In this document: piece after piece, positions 55,441 to 63,986 of the stretch
How the letters are laid out: each line of letters begins with the position of its first letter
Numbering within the stretch: position 1 is the first letter of the stretch
Origin: Saccharopolyspora gloriosae
Lineage (GTDB): Bacteria > Actinomycetota > Actinomycetes > Mycobacteriales > Pseudonocardiaceae
Length of the DNA: 64,000 bases
NCBI RefSeq assembly: GCF_022828475.1
Contig: NZ_CP059557.1
Coordinates: forward strand, 4,697,470 to 4,761,469
Reading direction: 5' to 3'
Translations under genes and position numbers: made by a program
Notes under the pieces: model-generated
Told to the model about the DNA's origin: nothing
The model's input: the letters and a program-made list of their open reading frames with translations, nothing else
The model's database searches: none

Positions 55441-55446
55441 AGTGTA
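55441..55446 (-). promoter_or_regulatory. -10 element upstream of the ABC-F leader
   Basis: On the minus strand TACACT is 6 nt before the GTG at 55434. It is the best promoter candidate for the ABC-F gene. Confidence 0.5.
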
Positions 55447-55507
55447 GCCGGTCGCCTCCCCACCACCGGCGTGCACTCCGCCACCTGGCCCGTTCGTCAC
55501 GGCCTGC

Positions 55508-55685
55508 ATAGGTATCCGAGTAGCGGAACCTCAGCTGCTTCCTCGCTGCGGGGTCCTTTTCCCCAAGTGGCTCCGCCACGAGAGAAAAAGCCGTCCGCGC
55601 GAGGAAGCAGCTGAGAACCCGCCGGTGGTCGGCTTGCTTGGGTGGTCACTGCTCGGCGGCTTCGCCGCTGACAGCACGCAGCGCA
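55508..55685 (-). repeat. Palindromic intergenic element, copy F
   Basis: Complete copy on the minus strand. It has the first hairpin (CAGCGGC-gaa-GCCGCCG, one mismatch), GAGCAGTGACCACC, and a perfect 16-bp outer stem (55530-55545 with 55600-55615, CTCAGCTGCTTCCTCG). The inner stem is GTGGC/GCCAC. The middle arm (TTTTTCTC vs GGGGAAAAG) is imperfect. It lies between the ABC-F leader and the Vms1-like gene. Confidence 0.85.
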
Positions 55686-55720
55686 TGGGCCGCACTGCAA
55701 CGACTGCCGGCGCTCGGTGG

Positions 55721-56389
55721 TCACGGTTCGTGGATGTGGACCTCGACCGCGATGGCGCGTTCGGCGGCGTCGTCGAGGATCGAGCGGCGTGGCTCGGGGA
55801 CGTCGAGGACGCGGGGTTCGGCGGTGGCCAGCAGGTCGCGCAGCCGTGGTTCGGCGCGCAGCGTCTCCAGCGCCCGGCGGTCGCCGCCGAGCACGAGGGC
55901 GTCGAGCCGGTCGCGTTCGGGCAGCAGCACTCGCGCTACGTCGGCGGCTGCGGACTCCAGGGAGCGCCGCGCCTGGCCAACGCGGCGCCGGGCGAACCGC
56001 TGCTGGGACTGCCCGCCCGCCTTGTTCCGGCCGTGCACCAGGTGGCGGTCCGTGGTGGACACCTCAACGACACCGCCGCGGGCGATGCCGACGCTGTGCG
56101 CGCCGAGACGCACCAGCACCAGCCCGATCCGCCGCGGAACGCTCACGTGCTCGACCAGCGGGTCGACGGCGAGTCCGGGGATTTCTCCGTGCGGGCCGGG
56201 CAGTTCCTCGAACGGCACCTCCACCACCGCGACGGCACCGTCGACGGCGGTGACCGTCACTCGCCGCTCGGTGCGCTCGGTGCGCTCGATGCCGCCGTGG
56301 CGGGTGCCGAATCGCTCGAACCAACCCGCCAGCCGATCCGGCGGCACCGGAACCGCGCGTCCGCCGCCCGCCAGTTGCCTGCCTCGCAT
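55721..56389 (-). CDS. Actinobacterial Vms1-like release factor (acVLRF1)
   Basis: 222-residue peptidyl-tRNA hydrolase-type factor. The catalytic GGQ is in HGRNKAGGQSQQRFARRR (125-127). The eRF1-like core around it (VLVRLGAHSVGIARGGVVEVSTTDRHLVHG before, and the RSLESAAADVARVLLPE helix after) matches the actinobacterial Vms1-like family. Members cleave nascent chains from stalled large ribosomal subunits in ribosome-associated quality control. The ATG at 56389 gives MRGRQLAGGGR. It sits upstream of the ABC-F gene, a neighbour that also acts on ribosomes, but functional coupling is inference. Confidence 0.88.
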   Translation of the reverse strand: MRGRQLAGGGRAVPVPPDRLAGWFERFGTRHGGIERTERTERRVTVTAVDGAVAVVEVPFEELPGPHGEIPGLAVDPLVEHVSVPRRIGLVLVRLGAHSVGIARGGVVEVSTTDRHLVHGRNKAGGQSQQRFARRRVGQARRSLESAAADVARVLLPERDRLDALVLGGDRRALETLRAEPRLRDLLATAEPRVLDVPEPRRSILDDAAERAIAVEVHIHEP

Positions 56390-56552
56390 GGCTCCATCCC
56401 AGCACGTCCGCACAGCCCTGCCGACCGCCGTTCATCGGCGACGCCGGTTTTTTTCCTTCCGCACCCTTGCCGGGCCACTGTCCCCTCGTTAACGTGCACC
56501 AACTTACAGCGTTAGTTATCTGGGACACACCGACTCCGAAGGGTGCGCCGCG

Positions 56553-57869
56553 ATGGCCTCTCCCTCCTCCCAGGCTCGCCGGGTGGCTTTAGCCAGCCTC
56601 ATCGGCACGACCATCGAATGGTTCGACTTCTTCATCTACGGCACCGCCGCGGCGCTGGTGTTCAACAAACTGTTCTTCCCCGAGTTCGACCCGTTGATGG
56701 GCACCCTCGCCTCGTTCGCGACGTTCGCGGTCGGGTTCATCGCCCGCCCGCTCGGCGGCGTCCTGTTCGCGCACTTCGGCGACCGGCACGGCCGCAAACC
56801 GGTGCTGGTCCTGTCATTGCTGCTGATGGGCGTCGCGACCGTGCTGATGGGCGTGCTGCCGACCTACGAGACCATCGGCGTGGCCGCACCGCTGCTGCTC
56901 ACGCTGCTGCGGTTCGCTCAAGGCCTCGGCGTCGGCGGGGAATGGGGCGGAGCGGCGCTGATGGCCGTGGAACACGCCCCCGCCCACCGCCGCGGCTTCT
57001 ACGGGAGCTGGCCGCAGATCGGGGTGCCCGCCGGATTGCTGCTGGGCAACCTCACGTTCTCCGCGCTGTCCGCGAGCGTCAGCGACGCCGAATTCCTCGC
57101 CTGGGGCTGGCGGGTGCCGTTCCTGTGCAGCGCGGTGCTCATCGTCATCGGCTTCTTCATCCGGCTGCGAATCAGCGAGAGCCCGGTGTTCGAGCAAGCC
57201 GCGCGCAGCGAGCCGCATTCGCGCACCCCGGTGCTCGACGTGCTGCGCGAGCATCCGCGAATCGTGGCGCTCGCGGCGGGATCGTTCCTGGCCACCAACG
57301 CCACCTTCTACGTCGGGACCACCTGGATCGTGTCCTACGCGACGACCTCGCTGGACTACGAACGGACGTCGATCCTGAACGCGAACGCGCTGTTGAGCTT
57401 CGTCGACATCCCACTGATGCTGGCCTTCGGGCTGCTGTCGGACCGCATCGGGCGGCGGGGCATGTCGATGGCGGGAATGGCCGGACTGGCGGTGTTCGCG
57501 GTGCCGTACTTCCTGCTGGTGGACAGCGGTTCGATCATGCTGTTCCTGATGGGCGGCATCGTCGTGCAGGTGTGCCGGACCGCGGTGTACGGACCGCAGT
57601 CGGCGTACTTCTCGGAGCTGTTCAGCACCCGCTTCCGCTACAGCGGCGCCTCGCTCGCCTACCAACTCGCGGCGATCCTCGGCGGCGGGCTGGCGCCGAT
57701 GATCTGCACCGCCCTCTACAGCTGGACCGGGTCGTCGATGGCCATCGCCGGATACGTGGTGGTGCTGTGCCTGATCTCCCTCGGCTCCAGCTACCTGCTG
57801 GCGGAGACGTACCGCAAGGGACTCACCGAGGACACCGCCGCCGCACCGCTCGACCGAACCTCAGATTGA
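56553..57869 (+). CDS. MFS transporter, metabolite:H+ symporter (MHS) family
   Basis: 438-residue permease with 12 predicted membrane helices. Family signatures are IGTTIEWFDFFIYGTAAAL in the first helix, GFIARPLGGVLFAHFGDRHGRKPVLV (the MFS loop 2-3 motif), and FAQGLGVGGEWGGAALMAVE. MHS members carry organic acids and osmolytes such as shikimate, citrate or proline/betaine; the substrate here is unknown. Divergent from the Vms1-like gene. A short inverted TAACG/CGTTA pair lies in the promoter region. It overlaps the convergent dGTPase gene by 9 bp. Confidence 0.92.
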   Translation: MASPSSQARRVALASLIGTTIEWFDFFIYGTAAALVFNKLFFPEFDPLMGTLASFATFAVGFIARPLGGVLFAHFGDRHGRKPVLVLSLLLMGVATVLMGVLPTYETIGVAAPLLLTLLRFAQGLGVGGEWGGAALMAVEHAPAHRRGFYGSWPQIGVPAGLLLGNLTFSALSASVSDAEFLAWGWRVPFLCSAVLIVIGFFIRLRISESPVFEQAARSEPHSRTPVLDVLREHPRIVALAAGSFLATNATFYVGTTWIVSYATTSLDYERTSILNANALLSFVDIPLMLAFGLLSDRIGRRGMSMAGMAGLAVFAVPYFLLVDSGSIMLFLMGGIVVQVCRTAVYGPQSAYFSELFSTRFRYSGASLAYQLAAILGGGLAPMICTALYSWTGSSMAIAGYVVVLCLISLGSSYLLAETYRKGLTEDTAAAPLDRTSD

Positions 57870-59435
57870 GATTTCCGAGAACAGGCGGGTGGTCCGGCCG
57901 GAAAGGGCTTCCAGCAGGGAGGCCGCCTGGTCGTCGGTGAGGGAGGCGATGAAGTCGATCACGGCGCGGCCGCGGGCTCGGCGGTCCAGGTCCGCGCCGC
58001 TGATCGGCTCACCACCCGGGGACAACGCGGCCGGATCGGCCGAGCGCAGGTCGGCGAACTCCTGGTGCGCCCGGTCGAACAGGTCGCGCAGCCGATGCGG
58101 CAGCCGGGCCGCCTCGCTGCGGTCGATCAGCCACGAGTCCAGCGCCGTGACCAGCTTGGTCAGCAACCGGTCCTGGCCGCGCTGGTGCAACGCCAGATCC
58201 GGGCGCTGCAGCACGAAGCGGCGATGCACGAACTTCAGCACCTGCACCTCGTGCCACTGCTCCGGACCGAGCGACACGTGCCCCGAACGCACCGTCGGCC
58301 GCCGCTCCACCCGCACGCCTTCGACCAGCCTGCGAGTCCACTCGCCGGAGAACACCGCCACCGTCTGCTCGGCCTGCTTCGAACGGTCGAACGGCACCTG
58401 CAGCAGCTTCGTCACCAGCTCCTCGACGACCTTCTTCACGGCCTGGGTGAAAGCGTCGTCGGAGGCGATCCAGGAGTCCTTCGCGTGCAGCCTGCGCCGC
58501 AGCCGCTCCAGCGACCGGCCCGGAAAGTGCTCGGTGCGGGCGAGCTCGGCATCGCCCAGCGCGGCGAGCTGCACCTGGTGGGCGAGCCACTCGGTGAGCT
58601 CATGCGAGACGGTCGTGTGCTGCAGGATGCCGACCCGGTGGAAGTCCTCCAGGTCGTGGATGGCGTAAGCGATGTCGTCGGCGGTGTCCATCACCGACGC
58701 CTCAACGGTCTGCTGCCAGCTGTCCACCAAGCCGCGGAACGCCGAACGGCAGTCGCGCATGTCGTCGAGCTCGGTGACGTAGCAGGAGAACTTCGCCGAA
58801 CCGGTGCCCGGCGCCTCGTCCGGCTCGGACGCGCCGCGCGGCGGCTCCCGCAGGTCACGCGGGTGCGGGGACGGGCGGTGCAGTCGCGTCCACGGGTACT
58901 TCAGCAACGCGGCGCGCACCGCCGCGGTGAGGTCGAGGCCGTCCCCGGAACCGTCCGGATCGCCGCGCACGTCGATCGAACTGACGATGCGGAACGACTG
59001 CGCGTTGCCTTCGAACCCGTCCGGCAACCCGAACTCGACGCGCGCGATCCGATCCAGCACGGTCTCGCCGAGATGACCGAACGGCGGATGCCCGAGATCG
59101 TGGCCCAGCCCGGCGGCCTCCACGACGTCCAGGTCGCAGCCGCCGAGCTCGTCCATCGCCGCCTTCGCATCCGGATCCACGTGCAGCCGCTCGCCGATGG
59201 CCCGCGCCACCTGCGCGACCTTCAGGCTGTGCGTGAGCCGGTTGTGCAGCAGCATGCCGGAACCGCTGGGGCTCACGACCTGCGTCACGCCGCCGAGGCG
59301 CGCGAAGAACGCCGAACTCGACACCCGGTCCCGATCCGCCCGGAACGGGCTCGTCGCCAGGTCCGAGGCCGGCCGGCCGTTGCGGATGGCGTCGCTGCGG
59401 CGGGAGGTTCGCTGGACCGGCGGATCGGTTCGCAT
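57861..59435 (-). CDS. Deoxynucleoside triphosphate triphosphohydrolase (dGTPase-like)
   Basis: 524-residue HD-domain dNTPase, hydrolysing dNTPs to deoxynucleosides and triphosphate. HD residues are LTHSLKVAQ (His), GLGHDLGHPPFGHLGE (the HD pair and catalytic His) and SVMDTADDIAYAIHDLED (the final Asp). Length suits the SAMHD1-like dgt type 1 family rather than the short type. TAACGT lies 7 nt before the ATG at 59435, so the message may be leaderless. It overlaps the MFS gene tail to tail. Confidence 0.92.
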   Translation of the reverse strand: MRTDPPVQRTSRRSDAIRNGRPASDLATSPFRADRDRVSSSAFFARLGGVTQVVSPSGSGMLLHNRLTHSLKVAQVARAIGERLHVDPDAKAAMDELGGCDLDVVEAAGLGHDLGHPPFGHLGETVLDRIARVEFGLPDGFEGNAQSFRIVSSIDVRGDPDGSGDGLDLTAAVRAALLKYPWTRLHRPSPHPRDLREPPRGASEPDEAPGTGSAKFSCYVTELDDMRDCRSAFRGLVDSWQQTVEASVMDTADDIAYAIHDLEDFHRVGILQHTTVSHELTEWLAHQVQLAALGDAELARTEHFPGRSLERLRRRLHAKDSWIASDDAFTQAVKKVVEELVTKLLQVPFDRSKQAEQTVAVFSGEWTRRLVEGVRVERRPTVRSGHVSLGPEQWHEVQVLKFVHRRFVLQRPDLALHQRGQDRLLTKLVTALDSWLIDRSEAARLPHRLRDLFDRAHQEFADLRSADPAALSPGGEPISGADLDRRARGRAVIDFIASLTDDQAASLLEALSGRTTRLFSEISI

Positions 59436-59500
59436 GCCCAGCACGTTAGCGGCGTCCGGCCGTGCGGCGGCACCCGCACCCGGCGTGATCTGATGCTCGC

Positions 59501-60703
59501 GTGGTGGACGTGCTCATCGTCGGGGCTGGGCCTGCGGGCCGAGCGGTGGCCGCGGCGTGCGCCGACACCGGCCTGGCCGTGACCGTGATCGATCCGGCGC
59601 CGCGCCGGGGGTGGCCGCACACCTACAGTTCCTGGCTCGACGAGCTGGACGCGGCGGTGCCGCGTTCGACGCTCGCCTCCGTGACCGCCACCATGCGCGT
59701 CTTCGGCACCTCCCCGCGCGACCTGGCCAGGCCGTACGCGGTGCTGGACAACACCGCGCTGTGGAAGCACCTGTGGCGTCCCGACGTCCACGACATCACC
59801 GGGCGCGTCGTGGGCGCCGAGCACGGTCCTACCGGTTCGACGGTGCAGCTCAAGGACGGCAGGCGGCTCGCAGCGGCCGCCGTCGTCGACGCCAGCGGCG
59901 CCGCGCGGGTGCTCTCCGGGGGCCGCCCGCCCCGGCCCGCGGCACAGCAGTCCGCGGTCGGAGTCGTGGTGGACGCCGCGACGGCCGAACCGCTGTGCCC
60001 GGTGGGCAGCGGAGTGTTCATGGACTGGCGTCCCGCTCCCGACACGCGCGGCGGCTGGCCGACGTTCCTGTACTGCGTCCGGTTCGGCACCGGCCAGGTG
60101 CTGTTGGAGGAGACCTCGCTGGCCCGGCGGCCCGCGATGCCGTTGACGCTGCTGCGCAGGCGATTGCACGGCCGGCTCGCCGCGGCCGGGATCACCGTGC
60201 CCGACGGCGCCCCCGAAGAGCGGGTGCGCTTCCCGGTGGACGATCCGATCCCGCTGCCCGGCCGGGTGGTGCCGTTCGGCGCCTCGGGCGGGCTGGTGCA
60301 TCCGGCCAGCGGTTTCAGCGTCGCCGCCGCGCTGCGGCAGGCGCCGTGGGTGGCGGGAGCGTTGAGCGCGGGACTCACTGCGGGGCCGGCCAAGGCCGCG
60401 AAGGCCGCCTGGTCGATCCTCTGGCCGCCGCGCGCGATGGCGACGCACGCACTGCACAGGCGTGCGCTGCGGTCGCTGCTCGTGTTCCCGCCGAGCCTGG
60501 TGCCGGAGTTCTTCGAGGCGTTCTTCTCCCTGCCCGAAGCCGACCAGGCCGCGTTCCTGGCGGCCGAACGCGACCCGGCCCGAACGGCCGCCGCGATGAC
60601 GACGCTCTTCCGCCGTTCCCCCTGGTCGGTTCGGCGCAGGCTGGTGGCCGGCGGTTTCGGTCCCGGTGGCGGCGAGGCGCAGCACGGCTTCGGCGGCCTC
60701 TGA
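59501..60703 (+). CDS. Lycopene-cyclase-family flavoprotein
   Basis: 400-residue FAD/NAD-binding protein of the lycopene beta-cyclase family. It begins VDVLIVGAGPAGRAVAAAC (FAD-binding GxGxxG). Family-specific segments are MDWRPAPD (the MDxR motif), VLLEETSLARRP (the LEETSL motif) and HPASGFSVAAALRQAP. Typical members cyclise the ends of lycopene; many actinobacteria have related proteins of unproved role. No other carotenoid gene is in the window, so activity on lycopene is not supported by context. GTG start at 59501; divergent from the dGTPase. Confidence 0.8.
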   Translation: MVDVLIVGAGPAGRAVAAACADTGLAVTVIDPAPRRGWPHTYSSWLDELDAAVPRSTLASVTATMRVFGTSPRDLARPYAVLDNTALWKHLWRPDVHDITGRVVGAEHGPTGSTVQLKDGRRLAAAAVVDASGAARVLSGGRPPRPAAQQSAVGVVVDAATAEPLCPVGSGVFMDWRPAPDTRGGWPTFLYCVRFGTGQVLLEETSLARRPAMPLTLLRRRLHGRLAAAGITVPDGAPEERVRFPVDDPIPLPGRVVPFGASGGLVHPASGFSVAAALRQAPWVAGALSAGLTAGPAKAAKAAWSILWPPRAMATHALHRRALRSLLVFPPSLVPEFFEAFFSLPEADQAAFLAAERDPARTAAAMTTLFRRSPWSVRRRLVAGGFGPGGGEAQHGFGGL

Positions 60704-60886
60704 CATGTCGTTCGCGTCGCGAACAGCACGTCAGGACGTTGTGTGAGTTCCCACAACGGGTGGGCGAGTTGGGTGCCCCGGCCCCGGTAAGCGCGCTAGG
60801 TTGGCGTTCGGCATAGCCCGCCGCCCCGAGGCGAGGAGCAGCTGAGATGTCGGTGAACAGGTCGTGAACCCGCTCGATGGAGTGCC

Positions 60887-62794
60887 ATGAGTGCAGGCAG
60901 CATCGACCCCGTGCTCGCGCTGGTCAACGAAGTGCGCTTCGCGTTCCAGCCCCTGATCAACGTGAAGACCGGTGCCATCGTGGCGGTGGAAGCCCTCGCC
61001 CGGCCCACCGGTGGGGACGTCCATGACCTGTTCCGGGAGGCCGCTCGGCATCGCAAGCTCACGGAACTCGACATCGAGCTGGCCCGGTCGGCGGTCACCG
61101 CGGCCGCCGACCACGAGACCCTGTTACCGCTGCACGTGAACATCTTCGGCGGCACCGTCACCCACGACCTGCCCCGCCTCGAACTGCTGCTGGACCGGTT
61201 GCGCGAAGTGGGGCGCCGCCCGCAGGAAGTGACGCTGGAGATCGGGCCGCCGTTCGCGCGGCTGGACCCGGCTCAGCTCGTCGAAGGGGTGCACGCCCTC
61301 AAGTCCGACGGGTTCCAGATCGCGGTGGACGGCGTCGGGGACGGCGATGTGCCGCTGACGCTGATCGCGGACATGGAACCCGGCATGGTCAAGCTGGACC
61401 GGGGTGTGGTGCGCGGTCTGCCGGACTCCGCGCCGCGCCGAGCGGTGCTGGAGTCGGTGCGGCACCTGTGCGAGGCCGCCGACGCGGACCTCGTCGCCGA
61501 AGGCGTGGAGAACGAGCGGCAGCTGTCCGCGTTGCGCCGCACCGGGGTGCGGCTGGTGCAGGGCAACCTGCTGGCGCCGGCCGCGCGCAGGCCACCGACG
61601 ACGATCACCGTTCCGGGCGTCGCTGCCGAGGTCACCGATCCGTCCGGGCAGCCGGTGAACACGCTCGCGGCCGGCCCGCGAGTCACCGAGTTCCTCTCCC
61701 CCGCCACCTTGCTGTCGGTGGACGCGACCGCGGACAAGGTGCGCGGCGTCCTCGCCGACCACCCGGAGATCAGCGGCGTGGTGCTGGTCGACGAGCACAA
61801 CCGCCCGCAGTTCACCATCGACCGCAACCGGTTCCTGCTCGCCGTCACCGGCCCCTACGGGCACGCGCTGCACGCGAAGCGGCCCGCCTCGCGGCTCGCC
61901 GACGAACCTCGGGTGGTCACCACGGCCACCACCGCGATAGAGGCGTTGAGCCTGGTCACCCGTTCCGATCAGTACCGGATGTACGACGACGCGATCGTCG
62001 TCGACGAGGCAGGCCGCTGCCTGGGCGCCGTGCGCGCCGGGCACCTCATCCGCGGCATGGCCGACCTGAAGGTGGAGGAGGCCGCGGCGCTGAACCCGCT
62101 GACGCGGCTGCCCGGCAGCGACGCCATCGCCAGGGACGTCGGCAGGCGGATCTCCGCCGGTGACGTGTTCGCGGTGAGCTGGCTGGACATCGACGGGTTC
62201 AAGTCCGTCAACGACAGCGTCGGGTTCTCCGCGGGCGACGACCTGATCCGGGTCATCGGGCGGGTGCTGACCGACGCCGCCACCTCGCTGACCTCGGTGA
62301 CCGTCGGACACGTCGGCGGGGACGACTTCCTGCTGGTGGCCGACCTGGACGATCTGGTGCCGCTCTCGGAGTTGCTGCTGGATCCGGAGCGGGAGGCCGG
62401 CGGGGTGCCGGTGACGTTGTCGCTGGCGACGCTGGTGTGCACGCAGAGCACCGTGACCTCCTACGACGAGGTGTCGCGGATGCTGGCGCCGCTCAAGCAG
62501 GACGCGAAGGCGTTGACCGGTTCCAGCTGGGTGATGTCGCGTCCCGGTTCGGAACACGTCGACGTGCTGCGCGGCAAACCGCAGCAGCCGCCCCCGCCGT
62601 CCTTCCCGGGTCCGGCGACGATGCCGCCGCCCGGTCTCGCGCCCGGGTCCGGTCCGCCGCCCGCCACGGGACCGCCGTCCGGCGGACCGCACTCGCGGAG
62701 CTCGGGTTCGGCCGATCCGTCCGCGATGCGCTTCCCCACCGAGGACCCCGACCCGGGCCTGCCGCAGGCCCAATCCCGCGTCCCGGGCCGCTGA
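60887..62794 (+). CDS. EAL-CBS-GGDEF cyclic-di-GMP signalling protein
   Basis: 635-residue protein. An EAL domain (about 10-232) keeps E35 in VEALARP, N85, E118, K169 and E205 in AEGVENE. However, its loop 6 reads AVDGVGDGD instead of DDFGTG, so a metal-binding Asp is lost and phosphodiesterase activity is doubtful. Two CBS domains follow (about 265-395). A GGDEF domain (about 402-545) has LDIDGFKSVND (433-443) and the active-site GGDDF (477-481), which differs from GGDEF by one conservative change. A Pro-rich tail of about 70 residues ends it. It may synthesise or bind c-di-GMP in response to nucleotides at CBS. ATG start with GGAG. TAGGTT at 60797 is a -10 candidate. Confidence 0.88.
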   Translation: MSAGSIDPVLALVNEVRFAFQPLINVKTGAIVAVEALARPTGGDVHDLFREAARHRKLTELDIELARSAVTAAADHETLLPLHVNIFGGTVTHDLPRLELLLDRLREVGRRPQEVTLEIGPPFARLDPAQLVEGVHALKSDGFQIAVDGVGDGDVPLTLIADMEPGMVKLDRGVVRGLPDSAPRRAVLESVRHLCEAADADLVAEGVENERQLSALRRTGVRLVQGNLLAPAARRPPTTITVPGVAAEVTDPSGQPVNTLAAGPRVTEFLSPATLLSVDATADKVRGVLADHPEISGVVLVDEHNRPQFTIDRNRFLLAVTGPYGHALHAKRPASRLADEPRVVTTATTAIEALSLVTRSDQYRMYDDAIVVDEAGRCLGAVRAGHLIRGMADLKVEEAAALNPLTRLPGSDAIARDVGRRISAGDVFAVSWLDIDGFKSVNDSVGFSAGDDLIRVIGRVLTDAATSLTSVTVGHVGGDDFLLVADLDDLVPLSELLLDPEREAGGVPVTLSLATLVCTQSTVTSYDEVSRMLAPLKQDAKALTGSSWVMSRPGSEHVDVLRGKPQQPPPPSFPGPATMPPPGLAPGSGPPPATGPPSGGPHSRSSGSADPSAMRFPTEDPDPGLPQAQSRVPGR

Positions 62795-62824
62795 CCAGCG
62801 GCGTCGCGAATCCGACCCCGAACA

Positions 62825-62861
62825 CACTGATCGCCCCTGGCAGAACCAGGGGCGATCAGTG
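62825..62861 (+). terminator. Hairpin terminator after the EAL-GGDEF gene
   Basis: Perfect 16-bp stem (62825-62840 with 62846-62861, core CTGATCGCCCCTGG) with a 5-nt loop, 30 bp after the stop codon. Confidence 0.85.
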
Positions 62862-62894
62862 ATTACGCGTTCACGAGAAGTACTTCACCGTTGT

Positions 62895-63055
62895 CTTGTC
62901 AGCGGCGAGGCCGCTGAGCGGGGACCACCAACGCGGCCCGACCATCGGCGGGTTCTCAGCGGCCTTCCCCGGGGACGGCCCATTCGCCCAGTAGGGGACT
63001 CAGAAATGGGATCCCGCAGCGAGAAGGCCACTGAGGTTCCGCTACCCGCCCCGCC
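62895..63055 (+). repeat. Palindromic intergenic element, copy G
   Basis: First hairpin CAGCGGC-gag-GCCGCTG (62899-62915 region), GAGCGGGGACCACC, then a 16-bp outer stem with three mismatches (62955-62970 with 63020-63035). The middle stem is CCCATT/AATGGG, unlike that in other copies. It fills the 287-bp gap before the MIP18-like gene. Confidence 0.8.
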
Positions 63056-63081
63056 GAGCACGGCGAGCCGAAGGAGCACGA

Positions 63082-63528
63082 TCAGACCGTGAAGCCGAGT
63101 GCCCGCAGTTGTTCGCGGCCTTCTTCGGTGATCTTCTCCGGACCCCACGGCGGCATCCACACCCAATTGATGCGGAAGTCGCTGACCACGCCGCCGCCGG
63201 GACCGCCGGTGAGCGCGGAGCGAGCCTGCTCCTCGATCACGTCGGTCAGCGGGCAGGCCGCGGAGGTCAGCGTCATGTCCACCGTGGCGCTGTTGTCCTG
63301 CTCGACGCGGACGTCGTAGACGAGGCCGAGGTCGACGATGTTGATCCCCAACTCGGGATCCACGACGTCGCGCAGCGCCTCTTCCACGTCTTCGAGCGCG
63401 GCGAGTTCGGCCGCCGGGGCCGGGGGCTCCGGCAGGTTCTCGGCGCCGCGCGCCACGTCAGTGGCCTCGCCCGCGGCCGCCTCGTCCTGCACGGCCGCCT
63501 CGTCCTGCACCTGGGTCTGGTCTGTCAT
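63082..63528 (-). CDS. MIP18/DUF59-family Fe-S assembly protein (SufT-like)
   Basis: 148-residue protein. The N-terminal 50 residues are Glu/Ala-rich and unstructured, with a repeated (V)QDEAA. The MIP18 domain follows: VEEALRDVVDPELGINIVDLGLVYDV, with the conserved Cys in TSAACPLTDVIEEQAR, and NWVWMPPWGPEKITEEGREQL. The family helps deliver Fe-S clusters to target proteins. Its start codon overlaps the sufU stop in an ATGA, so it is translated with the Suf genes. The start at 63528 is chosen over a longer open frame that lies inside sufU. Confidence 0.93.
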   Translation of the reverse strand: MTDQTQVQDEAAVQDEAAAGEATDVARGAENLPEPPAPAAELAALEDVEEALRDVVDPELGINIVDLGLVYDVRVEQDNSATVDMTLTSAACPLTDVIEEQARSALTGGPGGGVVSDFRINWVWMPPWGPEKITEEGREQLRALGFTV

Positions 63529-63986
63529 GACGCTCCCACCTCGTCGACGACGCGCGAAACGGCGTCCTTGAAAGCCATCCACCCCAGCAACGCGCACTTC
63601 ACGCGTGCCGGGTATTGCGCCACACCGGCGAACGCGATGCCGTCCTCCAGGACGTCCTCGTCGGGCTCCACCTTGCCACGGCCCTGCATGAGCTCGCTGA
63701 AGGCGGCCTGCCGCTGCATGGCCTCCTTCACCGGCTTGCCGACCACCAGGTCGGTGAGCACCGAGATCGAGGCCTGGCTGATCGAACAGCCCTGCCCCTC
63801 GTAGGAGACGTCCTCGATGATCGCGTCGAGGCCGTTGCCCGCCAACCGGACGCGCAACGTCACCTCGTCCCCGCACACCGGGTTGACCTGCGAGGACTCC
63901 GCGTCGAACGGGTCCCGCAGGCCGTGCCCGTGCGGGTTGCGGTAGTGGTCCAGGATGATCTCCTGGTACATCTGTTCGAGCTGCAT
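63525..63986 (-). CDS. sufU: Fe-S cluster assembly protein SufU
   Basis: 153-residue SufU, a zinc-dependent sulfurtransferase that receives persulfide from SufS in the Suf pathway. The conserved ligands are Cys in NPVCGDEV, Cys in GQGCSISQAS and Cys in ARVKCALLGW, with Asp in the first motif. The N-terminal LEQMYQEIILDHYRNPHGHG is typical. The ATG at 63986 follows GAAGGA at 6 nt and overlaps a TGA in TGATG; a GTG one codon earlier would also be in frame. Overlaps the MIP18-like gene by an ATGA. Confidence 0.95.
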   Translation of the reverse strand: MQLEQMYQEIILDHYRNPHGHGLRDPFDAESSQVNPVCGDEVTLRVRLAGNGLDAIIEDVSYEGQGCSISQASISVLTDLVVGKPVKEAMQRQAAFSELMQGRGKVEPDEDVLEDGIAFAGVAQYPARVKCALLGWMAFKDAVSRVVDEVGAS

